From Candidatus Rifleibacterium amylolyticum (GTDB lineage: Bacteria; Muiribacteriota; Ozemobacteria; Ozemobacterales; Ozemobacteraceae), in NCBI GenBank assembly GCA_009917695.1, contig JAACJG010000009.1:62001-126000 (forward strand): 64,000 nucleotides of DNA. The letters run 5' to 3'. Below the pieces are notes generated by a model. The model made no database searches and was not told the DNA's origin. It was given only the letters and a program-made list of their open reading frames with translations. Numbering within the stretch: the first letter of the stretch is position 1; each line of letters opens with the position of its first letter. Of the stretch, positions 33,819 through 43,581 are shown in pieces. The position numbers and the translations under genes are program-made.

Positions 33819-34862
33819 ATGTTTCTGGACAAATTCACAAAAAAGCCACTCATCATCGCTGAGGCCGGCGTTAACCATAACGGCAGCCCGGAGCTGGCGC
33901 ATCGCCTGATCGAAGCCGCAGCAACGTCCGGGGCCGATGCGATAAAGTTTCAGACTTTCAAGGCCGAAGAATGCGCCGGGCGCTTCGCAGAGACAGCTGA
34001 ATATCAGAAAAGCTGCGCGGTCGCAGATCAATTCATGCTGTTAAAAGGCCTTGAGCTGCCTTTTTCTGAATTCGCTGAATTGAAGAGGCATGCAGAAAAA
34101 CTGGGTATGCTTTTTTTATCTACCCCTGATGGAACCGTAAGTCTCGACCTGCTCTGCCGCCTCGATGTGGCTGTCATAAAAACAGGCTCGGGTGAAGTTA
34201 CCAACCTGCCTTTTCTCAGAGAAATTGCGAAACGCCAGCGACCGGTCATTCTGTCAACAGGCATGAGCAGTCTCGGGGAGGTTCAAAAGGCTCTGGCTGA
34301 GCTATGCAAAGGGAGTGCCAGCGACATAATGCTGCTGCACTGCACCAGCGAATACCCGGCACCTCCTGCCGACTGCAATCTCAATTGCATTCCGCTGCTG
34401 AAGCAGGCGTTTTCGCTGCCCGTCGGTTTTTCTGATCATTCAGAAGGTCATGAAGCGGCAATCGCCGCTACCGCTCTCGGAGCGTTGATAATCGAAAAAC
34501 ACCTGACTCTCGACCGCAACATGGCAGGCCCGGATCATTCAGCCTCACTCGATCCTCAGCAGTTTGCTGAAATGGTGGCGGCAGTGCGAAAAACATCTTT
34601 AATGCTGGGCAACGGGCACAAAGAGGCGGCGCCTGGAGAAAAGGCAAACCGACAGCTGGTTCGCCGCAGTCTGGTGGCTGCCGTAGATCTTGAAGCCGGC
34701 GAAATCCTCACTGGTGAGAAAGCTTTAATCAAACGCCCGGCTGGCGGCATTGCCCCGGAAATGTTACAACATGCTGTTAACCGTCGCGTTTGCAAGAGCT
34801 TACGCGCCGACGAACCAATAACCTGGCAGCATCTGGGCGAGGTTGTCAAAGTTGAGCCTTGA
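33819..34862 (+). CDS. nonulosonate synthase (NeuB/LegI family)
   Basis: A 347-residue enzyme that condenses phosphoenolpyruvate with a hexosamine to form a sialic- or legionaminic-type nine-carbon acid. The TIM barrel starts IIAEAGVNHNG and contains ADAIKFQTFKAEE, FLSTPDG, KTGSGEVTNLPFL and LHCTSEYPAP...VGFSDHSEG. Residues about 285-340 form the SAF (antifreeze-like) domain (RRSLVAAVDLEAGEIL, LIKRPAGGIAP). Starts one base after the dehydratase stop. The CMP-transferase, aminotransferase and hydrolyzing epimerase expected for the pathway are not in this cluster. Confidence 0.88.
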   Translation: MFLDKFTKKPLIIAEAGVNHNGSPELAHRLIEAAATSGADAIKFQTFKAEECAGRFAETAEYQKSCAVADQFMLLKGLELPFSEFAELKRHAEKLGMLFLSTPDGTVSLDLLCRLDVAVIKTGSGEVTNLPFLREIAKRQRPVILSTGMSSLGEVQKALAELCKGSASDIMLLHCTSEYPAPPADCNLNCIPLLKQAFSLPVGFSDHSEGHEAAIAATALGALIIEKHLTLDRNMAGPDHSASLDPQQFAEMVAAVRKTSLMLGNGHKEAAPGEKANRQLVRRSLVAAVDLEAGEILTGEKALIKRPAGGIAPEMLQHAVNRRVCKSLRADEPITWQHLGEVVKVEP

Positions 34863-35901
34863 ATTCATCACCGACCTGGAGCGCTGGCAACAGGTAGTAG
34901 ACACGCTGCCCGAATTTTGCGGAAAAGTCTATTACAACGCCTGTTATTACCAGGCCTGCGAAATCAATGGTGACGGCAGGCCGGCCGCCCTTTATTTTAA
35001 TGAAGATCAGACCATAATATTTTATCCTTTTCTGATCAGGCCGGTGCCAGCCATATTAGGTTTCAGCGGCAGTTTCGACATGCAGACAGCTTACGGTTAC
35101 TCTGGGCCGGCTATTTTTGGCGGCACTCCACCGACAGTTGCCAGATTTGCTGAGATGCAGGCGCGCTGGGCTGAAGACGCCGGAATAATTGCCGAGTTTG
35201 TCAGATTCAACCCGTTTTTCGACATGCATACACTTGCGCATATTTTCAAGCCGGAGCTGAATCGCAAAACAGTCAGCATCGAGCTTGACCATGATTTTTC
35301 GGTTATGCTGCGGCAGTCTTCCGGGCCGCGGCAGCGCAATTACCGCAAGGCACTGCGTGCCGGACTCAGCTACGTTGCATTACCTGACTGCAAAGAAATC
35401 GCGAAAATTTATCGCAAGGCAATGCAGCGAATTGGCGCAGATGAATACTATTATTTTTCCGACCGCTATTTTTCAGCACTGCAAGAAATACCACCAGAAA
35501 ACCGCTTTTTTGCAGGAATCAGGGGCAGTGACGGCAAGCTGATCGCTGGTGGAATATTTCTTCAGGACTCGGTCGCAGCGCACTATCACCTGGGTGCCTC
35601 AGTTACCGAAGCCAGAGAATTGCAGCCTGATGCCTTCATGTTATTTGAGGCAGCGAGAATTGCAGCTGCCAATGACAGAAAACTGCTGCATCTTGGCGGC
35701 GGGCTATCGCTGGCAGAAGACGATGGACTATATCGCTTCAAGTCTGGCTTTTCCCAGAAGCGCCAGGATTTCTACATTGCGCGAAAGATACACCAGCAGA
35801 AACTTTATGACAAAATCTCAAAAAAGTGGCAGAATCTGACCGGTCGTAAACCTCATATTTTGCTGCATTATCATGAAGGATTAGAGCATGCAGACGTTTG
35901 A
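34852..35901 (+). CDS. GNAT/FemAB-like acyltransferase
   Basis: A protein of about 349 residues with a double-GNAT (FemAB/acetyltransf_6) fold. PRQRNYRKALRAG is the typical middle element, followed by AGIRGSDGKLIAGGIFLQDSVAAHYHLGA and LLHLGGGLS. I take the TTG at 34852 as start, since GAGG lies nine bases before it; the frame overlaps the synthase gene by 11 bases. In such clusters these enzymes N-acylate the sugar or attach amino acids; here the acceptor is not known. It overlaps the methyltransferase gene by 14 bases. Confidence 0.72.
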   Translation: MSLEFITDLERWQQVVDTLPEFCGKVYYNACYYQACEINGDGRPAALYFNEDQTIIFYPFLIRPVPAILGFSGSFDMQTAYGYSGPAIFGGTPPTVARFAEMQARWAEDAGIIAEFVRFNPFFDMHTLAHIFKPELNRKTVSIELDHDFSVMLRQSSGPRQRNYRKALRAGLSYVALPDCKEIAKIYRKAMQRIGADEYYYFSDRYFSALQEIPPENRFFAGIRGSDGKLIAGGIFLQDSVAAHYHLGASVTEARELQPDAFMLFEAARIAAANDRKLLHLGGGLSLAEDDGLYRFKSGFSQKRQDFYIARKIHQQKLYDKISKKWQNLTGRKPHILLHYHEGLEHADV

Positions 35902-36565
35902 CAAACAATGGAACCAGGTACACGGAACCCGCAACTGGGGACGTTACCCGGCAGAAGAACTGGTAAGATTTATGGCGCGTAATTACTACAACCAGCAACG
36001 GAACCTGATCAGAGTGCTCGATCTTGGTTGCGGTACAGGTGCCAACACCTGGTTTCTCTGCCGCGAAGGCTTTAATACAGTGGCATTCGATGGTTCTTTT
36101 GTCGCTACTCAAAAAGCAGCGGCCTTTTGCAGCGAACTTGCAGCGCCTGGCGTTTTTCTGCAGGCTGATGCCGGCATGCTGCCTTTTGCAGACAGCGTAT
36201 TCGATGTGGTAGCCGATATCGGTGCGATTTCTGCCAACAACAGCCGCGGTATCAGTCAGATACTGCGAGAAATCTGGCGGGTTCTCAAGCCGGGCGGACG
36301 GGTGTTCTCTTCAGTGCTGTTCACAACTTCGACCAGCGGCTACAAGACCGGCGAAAAAATAGACAGTCACAGCTATCGCAATATTGAATCAGGGCCAGTT
36401 GCCGGACTCGGCACCATTCATTTTTTCACCCGAGCTGAAATTAAAAGAGTATGGCAGCAGGCAGGGTTTGAACAGCTGGTTATCGACGTGATCTCACGCA
36501 CAGATCATGGCGGCAGTCAGCGGGTCAGTTTTTATACAGCGGCCGCCCGCAAGTCTGGGGGCTGA
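35888..36565 (+). CDS. class I SAM-dependent methyltransferase
   Basis: A 225-residue methyltransferase with a clear motif I (VLDLGCGTGANTWFL), an acidic motif II (TVAFDGS), the LQADAGMLPFADSVFDVV region and the post-motif helix LREIWRVLKPGGRVFSS. It belongs to the broad UbiE/type 11 group. Placement at the end of the sugar cluster suggests methylation of the glycan or of a lipid-linked sugar; the substrate cannot be deduced. AAGGA lies upstream of the ATG, inside the previous gene. Confidence 0.8.
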   Translation: MQTFDKQWNQVHGTRNWGRYPAEELVRFMARNYYNQQRNLIRVLDLGCGTGANTWFLCREGFNTVAFDGSFVATQKAAAFCSELAAPGVFLQADAGMLPFADSVFDVVADIGAISANNSRGISQILREIWRVLKPGGRVFSSVLFTTSTSGYKTGEKIDSHSYRNIESGPVAGLGTIHFFTRAEIKRVWQQAGFEQLVIDVISRTDHGGSQRVSFYTAAARKSGG

Positions 36566-36566
36566 C

Positions 36567-37085
36567 ATGTCAGACCAGACCAGCAAAATCAGCAACAGTT
36601 CAAAACTTTCAGTTGTTCTCATCGAACCAGATATACCGCAGAATACCGGCAACATTGCGAGACTATGTTATGCAACCGGGTGCGAACTTGTGCTGGTCAG
36701 ACCTTTCGGCTTCAGGCTTACAGATGCATCATTGCAGCGGGCCGGTATGGATTACTGGAAAAATCTAGAACCCCTGATTCTTTCTGATGTCGAAGAATAT
36801 TTCGAATGGGTCGGGCCGCGCCGAGTCTACTATCTTTCTGCACATGGCAGTCGCAACTACGCGCAAGTCAGCTATAACTCAGGTGATGTTCTGGTGTTTG
36901 GCTCAGAATCGCGGGGACTGCCGGCAGAGGTGCTTACAGCCGGCAAAGCTGCGAACAGCCTGATTACACTGCCTATGATCGCACCCGCACGCTGCCTGAA
37001 TGTGTCTTCAGCTGCAGCCGCAACGGTTTACGAGGCTCTGCGCCAGATAAATCACTGGTCATCGTCTCCGCCGGAAAGTGTCTGA
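36567..37085 (+). CDS. trmL: tRNA (cytidine(34)-2'-O)-methyltransferase
   Basis: A 172-residue SPOUT enzyme of the TrmL (YibK) group that methylates the wobble ribose in tRNA-Leu. Motif 1 is EPDIPQNTGNIARLCYATG; motifs 2 and 3 are LVFGSESRGLPAEVL and ITLPMIAPARCLNVSSAAAATVYEALRQ. The start MSDQTSKISN is preceded by a GGGGG ribosome site overlapping the methyltransferase stop, and is one base after that stop. The final 34 bases overlap the convergent FmdB gene. Confidence 0.9.
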   Translation: MSDQTSKISNSSKLSVVLIEPDIPQNTGNIARLCYATGCELVLVRPFGFRLTDASLQRAGMDYWKNLEPLILSDVEEYFEWVGPRRVYYLSAHGSRNYAQVSYNSGDVLVFGSESRGLPAEVLTAGKAANSLITLPMIAPARCLNVSSAAAATVYEALRQINHWSSSPPESV

Positions 37086-37423
37086 GAAGGTGCATCCATT
37101 CCGCCATCCCCGCCGGCAAACTCTTCCTGCGCCATGCTTTCGATCTCTTCATCCATGTTTTCGCCCATTTCCCTCGCCATCTTCTTGGCCCATGTCGCGA
37201 AAGTGCGGGGATCATTTTCATCGAGTCCCGAAAGAGCTGAAGGGTCAGCAAGACTTTCCATTATCTGCTCTTCAGTACGCACCGTTTTGACGCGCGAGAC
37301 CAGTCGCCGGCAATTCGTTTCACCACAATGTTGACAGGCCTGAGGATTATCGCGATCAGCAATGCTGCACAGCACAGTGAACTTTTTAAAACATTTCGAA
37401 CAGCAGAATTCATAGAGCGGCAT
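37052..37423 (-). CDS. FmdB-family zinc-ribbon protein
   Basis: A 123-residue protein. The first ~50 residues form the FmdB regulatory zinc ribbon: MPLYEFCCSKCFKKF and then CQHCGETNC, giving two CXXC knuckles. The C-terminal part is acidic and Met-rich (DENDPRTFATWAKKMAREMGENMDEE) without known motif. The family is of uncertain function, sometimes linked to regulation of amidase/formamidase genes. Its 3' end overlaps trmL by 34 bases. Confidence 0.8.
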   Translation of the reverse strand: MPLYEFCCSKCFKKFTVLCSIADRDNPQACQHCGETNCRRLVSRVKTVRTEEQIMESLADPSALSGLDENDPRTFATWAKKMAREMGENMDEEIESMAQEEFAGGDGGMDAPSQTLSGGDDDQ

Positions 37424-37518
37424 GTTTTTTCACTCCCTGAAAATTGTTTTAATGCCGAAGATTATATGGTATTCTCTACAGATATATCAAGATGATAAAC
37501 TCAGGCTGAGGAAGCTGA

Positions 37519-40500
37519 ATGAGTCGCTCGCCTTACGAACTGATCAAAAGCACCGACGATGCACTCTGGCGTGAGGGTCTTGGGGCCCTGCTGATAGAAC
37601 ACACCCCGGAGTCGGGCGCAGCCATAATCGGCATGTTGTGTGACAAAGCCTGGCACAAACGCGAGGCCGCAGCAAAAGCGCTTCTCGAATGGGGCCCGGA
37701 AATCGGCCCTCTCATACTCGATCACCTCAACGAGCAGAATCACGACCAGTTTTACTGGATGTTGCATGTTCTTGGCCAACTGGGCGATGATAATTCACTG
37801 GCAGCTGTTAAACAAATACTTCACCACCGCGATGCTGAACTGCGTGGATATGCAATAAGGGCTGTCGCTTCCCACAAAAAAATTGAGAACGCGCGCACTC
37901 TTTACCCGCTGCTGAACGATCCCAACTGGGCAATTCGCAAGCTTGTGTTTGAGCAATTGCTGGCTTTTGGCGAGGCCATTCTCGACGACCTGCGCAAAAT
38001 TATCAACACGCCCTCCAAAGTGCCCAATCACAGTGTTATTGCTCTGTTTGTCAAGATCGGCCAGGACAACGTCATTGAAGAACTTCGCAAAATCTATCAG
38101 GATGGAACTTTTGCCCTGCGCTATTCGATAGTTTCTGCCTTGGGCGAACTCGGCACTGCTCCGGCCATAGACTTTCTCATTAACTCGATGGCTGATGGCT
38201 CATGGGCTATTAGGCAGTTGGCAGCCGAGCAATTCATAAAACTCGGCCCCAAAGTTTTCGAAAAGCTTACAGCTGCTTTCGGTCGCAGCGACTCATTGAT
38301 CAGATACGACATCATAAAAATTCTTGTCGAACTTCTTGGCGATAAGTCGATGCCGCTTATTCAAAGACTGTTGTCGGCTACCGACCAGGAACACAAACTT
38401 CTTGCGATAGAGAATCTGACCAGACTCAAGAGCGATGATGCCACCGCGACCCTGTTGCGTTGTCTGTCTGACCATGACCGCATAGTCGCAGATTACGCGG
38501 CAGACTGCCTTTCCCAGAAGCCAAACCTCAACATAGAACTGCTACTTCAGCACTTGAACACCGAAGACGAGAACCTGAGATTTCAGATTATCAAGATCAT
38601 CGGTTCTATAGGCGGTATGGCGCTGTCACCGATCATTAAAATACTTGAGTCCGGCAACAAGCAGGAACGCCTCTTCCTGCTCGGCGTGCTTCAGAAAATA
38701 GCCCCACACCCGCAACTGATTGAGGTTTTGATACAGCTGTTAGGTGACGCCAATTGGCCGGTGCGCAACGCAGCGGCAAACTGTCTTGTTAACTACGGTG
38801 AGGCTTCAGTTACTTCGATCGTAAAAGCGCTTAACGATCATTCTGACGACATTCAGTTCTGGTCGCGAAAGGCTCTGGCTATGATAGGCCCCAGAGCAGT
38901 GATAACACTCAAGCAGATTCTCGAAGAGAATACTGAACCGGGCCTTATACCACATATCGTCTCGGCACTTCTGTCAATGAACCATCCAGAAGCCGTACCG
39001 GCGGTTACCCGATTTCTTGAAAGCAGCGACGACTATCGTATCGAGGCGGTCATGTCATCGGTTCCAAGTATCACCTCAAAAGATGTGGTTAACACGATTC
39101 TCAATCTGCTTACTCATCCCGACGAAAAAGTCTGCCGCTGGCTGGCGTATCTGCTAAAAAAGGCTGATGCGAACTCTTTGCGACGAACTGTATTTCTAGG
39201 TTTCAGCCATTCCAATGATATGGTTCGCTATTATATCGCTGAAGCTGTATCAGAGTGGAAGAACCTTACAGAAAACGACATCAAGGTTATTGCTCGCCAG
39301 CTGCAGGTCGAAAAATCTCTCAAGAACCTGCGTGCAATGGTCATGATACTGGCCCGCCATCCGTATCCTTCTACAATAAAAGCGCTTCAGGAATATCTTG
39401 AAGCCAGTCCGCCAACGACGATGCTAGATTTGATGCTGGTGGCAGCTGGGCAGAAGAAACCGGAATATCTGAAGATGCTTGACCAATTGCTGAATAGAAG
39501 GTCTGAAGTCATCACCATCGATGATGTCGATCGCGTCGGCAAAATTCTTGGACATGTCTATCAGGATCACCCGGAAGGCCTTGTTCAGGGGCTTACTTCG
39601 CCCAGCAAAGCCTACCGCCTGTGCTGCATTATTGCGCTCGATTCAATTGACGACCGACGCATAGCCTTTTCCATCATGGAAACCCTGTTACCCAATGAAG
39701 AGGCAGACGTTCTCTGTCGCGCAGTTAAAACTCTCGCCCGTTATTTCTTTCATGATGATTTCAGGCTCAAAGGTGCAATCACCGACTTTTTCCTGAGTCT
39801 TGGCAAAATGATCACCGAGCCGCTGAGCGAATACATTGAGGAACTCGAAAACGAAATAGACCGCAAATCTCTGGTAGACATGATCGAAAGCGTTGGTGGC
39901 AGCGTAGACCCCGAACTGTTGCGCCCCAAAGGCGAGGCGAAGGTTGTGCTGTCGGACAACCATCTCGACGAAGTTCTCGAAAAACGACGCCAGGCTCTCG
40001 AAGAACTCGAAAAATACGACGAACTCATCAAAACCACACACACACTCGATCTTTCGATCATGTTTACCGACGTCAAAGGCTATACGGCTTTCAGCGCCAA
40101 AGCCTCGCTGTCAGAAGTCATGTCGATGCTCAAACAACATGACGAAATTCTCAAACCGGTATTCGAAAAATACTCGGGTGATATTCTCAAAAAGATTGGC
40201 GATGCCTTTCTGGTGGTATTCGAAAATCACAATAACGCCATTCTCGCCGCCATTGAAATTCAGCGCAAACTTAACGCCTTTAATGCATCAGTAGCCGAAG
40301 AGCGCCGACTTGCCATCAGAATCGCCGTCAACAGCGGCTCGGTCATCAGAACTGAAAACGACGTTCTCGGTGATACAGTCAACCTCGCATCCCGCCTCGA
40401 GGGCATTGGCGATGCTTTCGAAATCCTGATCTCAGAATTCACCCTGCAACGAATCAACCGCCAGATCTTCGAGATAGAAGCACATGGCGAGCACATGCTC

Positions 40501-40545
40501 AAAGGCATCGACAAACCCGTAAAAGCCTACAAGGTAAAGTGGTAA
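37519..40545 (+). CDS. HEAT-repeat protein with C-terminal class III nucleotide cyclase
   Basis: A 1008-residue cytosolic protein. Residues about 1-800 are a continuous array of HEAT/PBS-lyase-like repeats (recurring motifs such as DPNWAIRKLVFEQLL, DGSWAIRQLAAEQFI, DANWPVRNAAANCLV). After a coiled coil (about 815-840) a class III adenylate/guanylate cyclase domain starts near residue 845. Metal-binding Asp are in SIMFTDVKGYTAFS and KKIGDAFLVVF, and the transition-state residues in LGDTVNLASRLEG. The Lys before IGDAF favours ATP as substrate. There is no membrane segment. It is convergent with the HEAT-PilT gene, 70 bases away, and the repeats look related. Confidence 0.88.
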   Translation: MSRSPYELIKSTDDALWREGLGALLIEHTPESGAAIIGMLCDKAWHKREAAAKALLEWGPEIGPLILDHLNEQNHDQFYWMLHVLGQLGDDNSLAAVKQILHHRDAELRGYAIRAVASHKKIENARTLYPLLNDPNWAIRKLVFEQLLAFGEAILDDLRKIINTPSKVPNHSVIALFVKIGQDNVIEELRKIYQDGTFALRYSIVSALGELGTAPAIDFLINSMADGSWAIRQLAAEQFIKLGPKVFEKLTAAFGRSDSLIRYDIIKILVELLGDKSMPLIQRLLSATDQEHKLLAIENLTRLKSDDATATLLRCLSDHDRIVADYAADCLSQKPNLNIELLLQHLNTEDENLRFQIIKIIGSIGGMALSPIIKILESGNKQERLFLLGVLQKIAPHPQLIEVLIQLLGDANWPVRNAAANCLVNYGEASVTSIVKALNDHSDDIQFWSRKALAMIGPRAVITLKQILEENTEPGLIPHIVSALLSMNHPEAVPAVTRFLESSDDYRIEAVMSSVPSITSKDVVNTILNLLTHPDEKVCRWLAYLLKKADANSLRRTVFLGFSHSNDMVRYYIAEAVSEWKNLTENDIKVIARQLQVEKSLKNLRAMVMILARHPYPSTIKALQEYLEASPPTTMLDLMLVAAGQKKPEYLKMLDQLLNRRSEVITIDDVDRVGKILGHVYQDHPEGLVQGLTSPSKAYRLCCIIALDSIDDRRIAFSIMETLLPNEEADVLCRAVKTLARYFFHDDFRLKGAITDFFLSLGKMITEPLSEYIEELENEIDRKSLVDMIESVGGSVDPELLRPKGEAKVVLSDNHLDEVLEKRRQALEELEKYDELIKTTHTLDLSIMFTDVKGYTAFSAKASLSEVMSMLKQHDEILKPVFEKYSGDILKKIGDAFLVVFENHNNAILAAIEIQRKLNAFNASVAEERRLAIRIAVNSGSVIRTENDVLGDTVNLASRLEGIGDAFEILISEFTLQRINRQIFEIEAHGEHMLKGIDKPVKAYKVKW

Positions 40546-40615
40546 ACGATCGGCCGCTTAGCTGACATCAGAAGTTGAGCCTTTAAAATCTGCAAGAGCG
40601 GGAATTCAAAGTCTA

Positions 40616-43414
40616 TCAGTGACCTTTTACCTGAGGCTTATCTGTTATCGCCGGTTTTCCAACACCGGGAGGCTGCTTATCACCCTTGGGAGCCTCACCT
40701 GTTGCAAATACGCGCCCGGTTTTCTTGCCCATGCGTTCTTCGAGACGCTTTTGGAATTCTTTCTTGTCTTCGGCGTTCTTGAGTCCGTCGTCGTAAGTGA
40801 TTTTTTTAGCGACAACAAGATCTTCCAGGCATTGATCCATGGTCAACATGCCATCGGCGCGGCTGGTCTGCATGATGGTGATCAACTGATCGGTCTTGTC
40901 TTCTTTGATACAGCGCTTAACTGGAGTTGAGCCGACGAGAACTTCGTAGGCAAGAACGCGGCCGGCAGAAAGGTAGGCGGGAACCAGTCTCTGAGAGACT
41001 ACTCCACGCAAAGTGCCGGCCAGCTGCATACGCACCGACTGCTGCAGATCGCCCGGAAAACTGCCGACAACACGGTGAATAGATTCATACGCGTTGATCG
41101 TATGCAGTGTCGAAAAGACAAGGTGACCTGTTTCGGCGGCGGCAATTGCCAGATTCATGGTTTCGAGGTCGCGCATTTCACCGACAAGTATGACGTCAGG
41201 GTCTTCGCGAAGGGCACTGCGAAGCGCGTTAGAAAACGACAATGTATTGGTGCCCAGTTCACGCTGGGTTACAACGCTGCGCTTATGCTGATGCACGAAT
41301 TCGATAGGATCTTCGATAGTGATGATATGGTCGTAACGCGTGCGATTGACGTAGTCGATCATCGCCGCCAGAGTAGTCGATTTACCTGAGCCGGTGGCGC
41401 CGGTCACCAGAATCAGTCCGGTCTTATTGTTACAGATCTTTTCCATTATCGTGCGGTCGATCGACAATTCATCGAAGCTTGGCACGGTATTTGGAATAAT
41501 TCGAAATACGCCGGCCATACCGTTCTTCTGCATGAACACGTTGACGCGGAAACGGGCACAATCTGAGACTTCATAAGAGAAGTCGAGTTCCATGCGCTCG
41601 TTGAACTCGCGTTTTTGAGCATCATTCATGATCGAGAACAGCAGAAAACGGCTTTTCTCAGGAGTTATTGTTTCGAAAGTGGTTCGAATCAATTCTCCAT
41701 GAATTCTTATGCTGGGCGGAAGGCCGATCGCGATATGCAAGTCGGAGCCGCGCTCTTCGTGCAGATAATACAGAAGCTCTTTGAGATCGGTAATGTTTTC
41801 TTTGTTGAATTTGCGCCGCAGAACCCTGGTTTCGACATTCTCAGGTTTGAGCGAGTCGAACGTGATCTTTTCATCGCGCAGCACAGCATCGAGCTGATCT
41901 TCGGAAAGCTTGGAAACCAGCGAAATCATGCGGTCTTTCTCGACGTCGGTAGAATTGTCATAAAGGTTGAGAAAAGACGAAACGCCAAAATAGTCGCGGC
42001 GCTTGAGAATCTCGCGCGACCACCAGGCAATGTCTGAACTCTTATCGAAGCAGGCTGCAACCAGCTCTTTGAGGAATGCCTTGCGGTGCTGACGCGAAAG
42101 ATTTTCAACAATTGTATGTCTGATCGAGAGATCTTTGTCATCAAGCTTCAACAACAGCAGACCAGCAATAAGCTCAAATTTTTGCAGCTTGGCAATGGCT
42201 TCAATGGCGCATGTTCTCACCAGAGTGTTTCTGGAGTTGTCGATAAGAAAAAGCAGCGGGCGCAAAGCCTCTTTTGAGCCGATAACACCAATGACCTTGA
42301 GAACCTGAATAATAAGCTCTTCGTCTTCTGTGTCGAGACAGGCCAGCAAGGGGTCTACCGCATGAACACCCAGCTGTGAAAGAATTCGATGTGAGTATTC
42401 CTGAATGAAAATCGATTCATCTTTGAGATATGGCAGAAGTTCTGCGACGACAGAGGGGTCTCTTACTTCGCCCAGCGCGGTAAGCAGAAAATATTTGGCC
42501 TCCTGGGTCGGAGCGCCGAACTTCTCGTTGAACAGCTTGATTACTTCGAGGCCGAGAACCTTGCCAAGCAACATCATCATGCTGATGCGGGTTTCTTTTG
42601 TCGCAGTCGGGAAAATCGCCATGACCGGCGCCACGACTTCACGCCCCCAGTTAGTCAGCGACTTTATCGCTTCCTGACGAACTACCATCGAATCATCATC
42701 GAGAAGACCGAGCAGGGTCTTCATCGAATTCTCGTTCTTGATTTCGCCAAGACCGGCGCAGATATAAGGCTTATAGGCTCCGGTGCGGTCTGACTCAAGC
42801 ATGCGCTGGAAAAGCATGAACGCTTTTTCACGCAGAATCAGCGGGATAATCTTTATGCATTCATATTTCTGCTGACTTGAACAGCTCTGAAAATATTCCT
42901 GAATGATCTGGTAAATCGAATCACCCTGCTCAATCAGCGCGCGTTTTGCCTGCTTGCGAACGATCCAGCTCGGGTCGGAAATCTTATCGAGAAAAGCGAC
43001 AATTACCTTTTTATCAGGGTTTTTGGCGAGGGCTTCAACGACTATTTTTCTGATTTCGTCGTTTTCGCGGCTGTTGAGGATGTCAAGAAGTTCATCCTGA
43101 TGGACAAAGCCGAGTTCGATAAGAATAAAAAAGGCCCAGAAGCGCACAGTCATGTCTGAAGAAAGGCGCAAAGCCGGCAATACGTCTTTCAGAATTGTCG
43201 GATAGTTGATGACTATCTGAACAGCCTTCTTCTGAATACTTTCAAATTTACTGGCGAGTGCGATCGGCAGCGTGGTTGAAATGACTTTTTTCTGCTTTTC
43301 CGAGTTCTGTGACTGTAAAAGTGATGCCAGCTTGTCCAGAGCCTGCTCGTTATCAAGAAAGTCCTGGCTGCGCAGTTTGTCCTGTAGACTCTTTAAGAGG
43401 ATTTCCTCTATCAT
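40616..43414 (-). CDS. HEAT-repeat protein fused to PilT-type retraction ATPase
   Basis: A 932-residue protein. Residues about 1-525 are HEAT repeats (DPSWIVRKQAKRALIEQG, DDSMVVRQEAIKSLTNWG). Residues about 545-890 are a complete PilT/PilU ATPase: the N-terminal PAS-like part (GSDLHIAIGLPPSIRIHGE), Walker A GATGSGKSTT near 670, the Asp box ITIEDPIEFVH, Walker B ALREDPDVILVGEMRD and the His box AAETGHLVFSTLHT. The AIRNLIRE-type motif of PilT is altered (TDQLITIMQTSRADGMLTMDQCL). Normal PilT is ~345 residues and lacks the repeats, which may dock it to a pilus base or a regulator. Confidence 0.9.
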   Translation of the reverse strand: MIEEILLKSLQDKLRSQDFLDNEQALDKLASLLQSQNSEKQKKVISTTLPIALASKFESIQKKAVQIVINYPTILKDVLPALRLSSDMTVRFWAFFILIELGFVHQDELLDILNSRENDEIRKIVVEALAKNPDKKVIVAFLDKISDPSWIVRKQAKRALIEQGDSIYQIIQEYFQSCSSQQKYECIKIIPLILREKAFMLFQRMLESDRTGAYKPYICAGLGEIKNENSMKTLLGLLDDDSMVVRQEAIKSLTNWGREVVAPVMAIFPTATKETRISMMMLLGKVLGLEVIKLFNEKFGAPTQEAKYFLLTALGEVRDPSVVAELLPYLKDESIFIQEYSHRILSQLGVHAVDPLLACLDTEDEELIIQVLKVIGVIGSKEALRPLLFLIDNSRNTLVRTCAIEAIAKLQKFELIAGLLLLKLDDKDLSIRHTIVENLSRQHRKAFLKELVAACFDKSSDIAWWSREILKRRDYFGVSSFLNLYDNSTDVEKDRMISLVSKLSEDQLDAVLRDEKITFDSLKPENVETRVLRRKFNKENITDLKELLYYLHEERGSDLHIAIGLPPSIRIHGELIRTTFETITPEKSRFLLFSIMNDAQKREFNERMELDFSYEVSDCARFRVNVFMQKNGMAGVFRIIPNTVPSFDELSIDRTIMEKICNNKTGLILVTGATGSGKSTTLAAMIDYVNRTRYDHIITIEDPIEFVHQHKRSVVTQRELGTNTLSFSNALRSALREDPDVILVGEMRDLETMNLAIAAAETGHLVFSTLHTINAYESIHRVVGSFPGDLQQSVRMQLAGTLRGVVSQRLVPAYLSAGRVLAYEVLVGSTPVKRCIKEDKTDQLITIMQTSRADGMLTMDQCLEDLVVAKKITYDDGLKNAEDKKEFQKRLEERMGKKTGRVFATGEAPKGDKQPPGVGKPAITDKPQVKGH

Positions 43415-43461
43415 ATGGTGACTGTTCCTCTATGTAGTTAGCGGGTATTCATTCCTGTGAG

Positions 43462-43489
43462 ATTATAACAGCAAAATTGTCATGTGCAA
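43462..43489 (-). promoter_or_regulatory. sigma-70-type promoter of the HEAT-PilT gene
   Basis: On the minus strand TTGCAC (43489..43484), a 16-base spacer and TATAAT (43467..43462), about 50 bases before the ATG. Confidence 0.55.
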
Positions 43490-43581
43490 AGAAATATTCA
43501 AATAAGATGCAAAACACCACAAGCCAACGACCAGGCGGTATTTTGCAAACACAATTCGCCAATCCGCTCATGTTTACTTAA

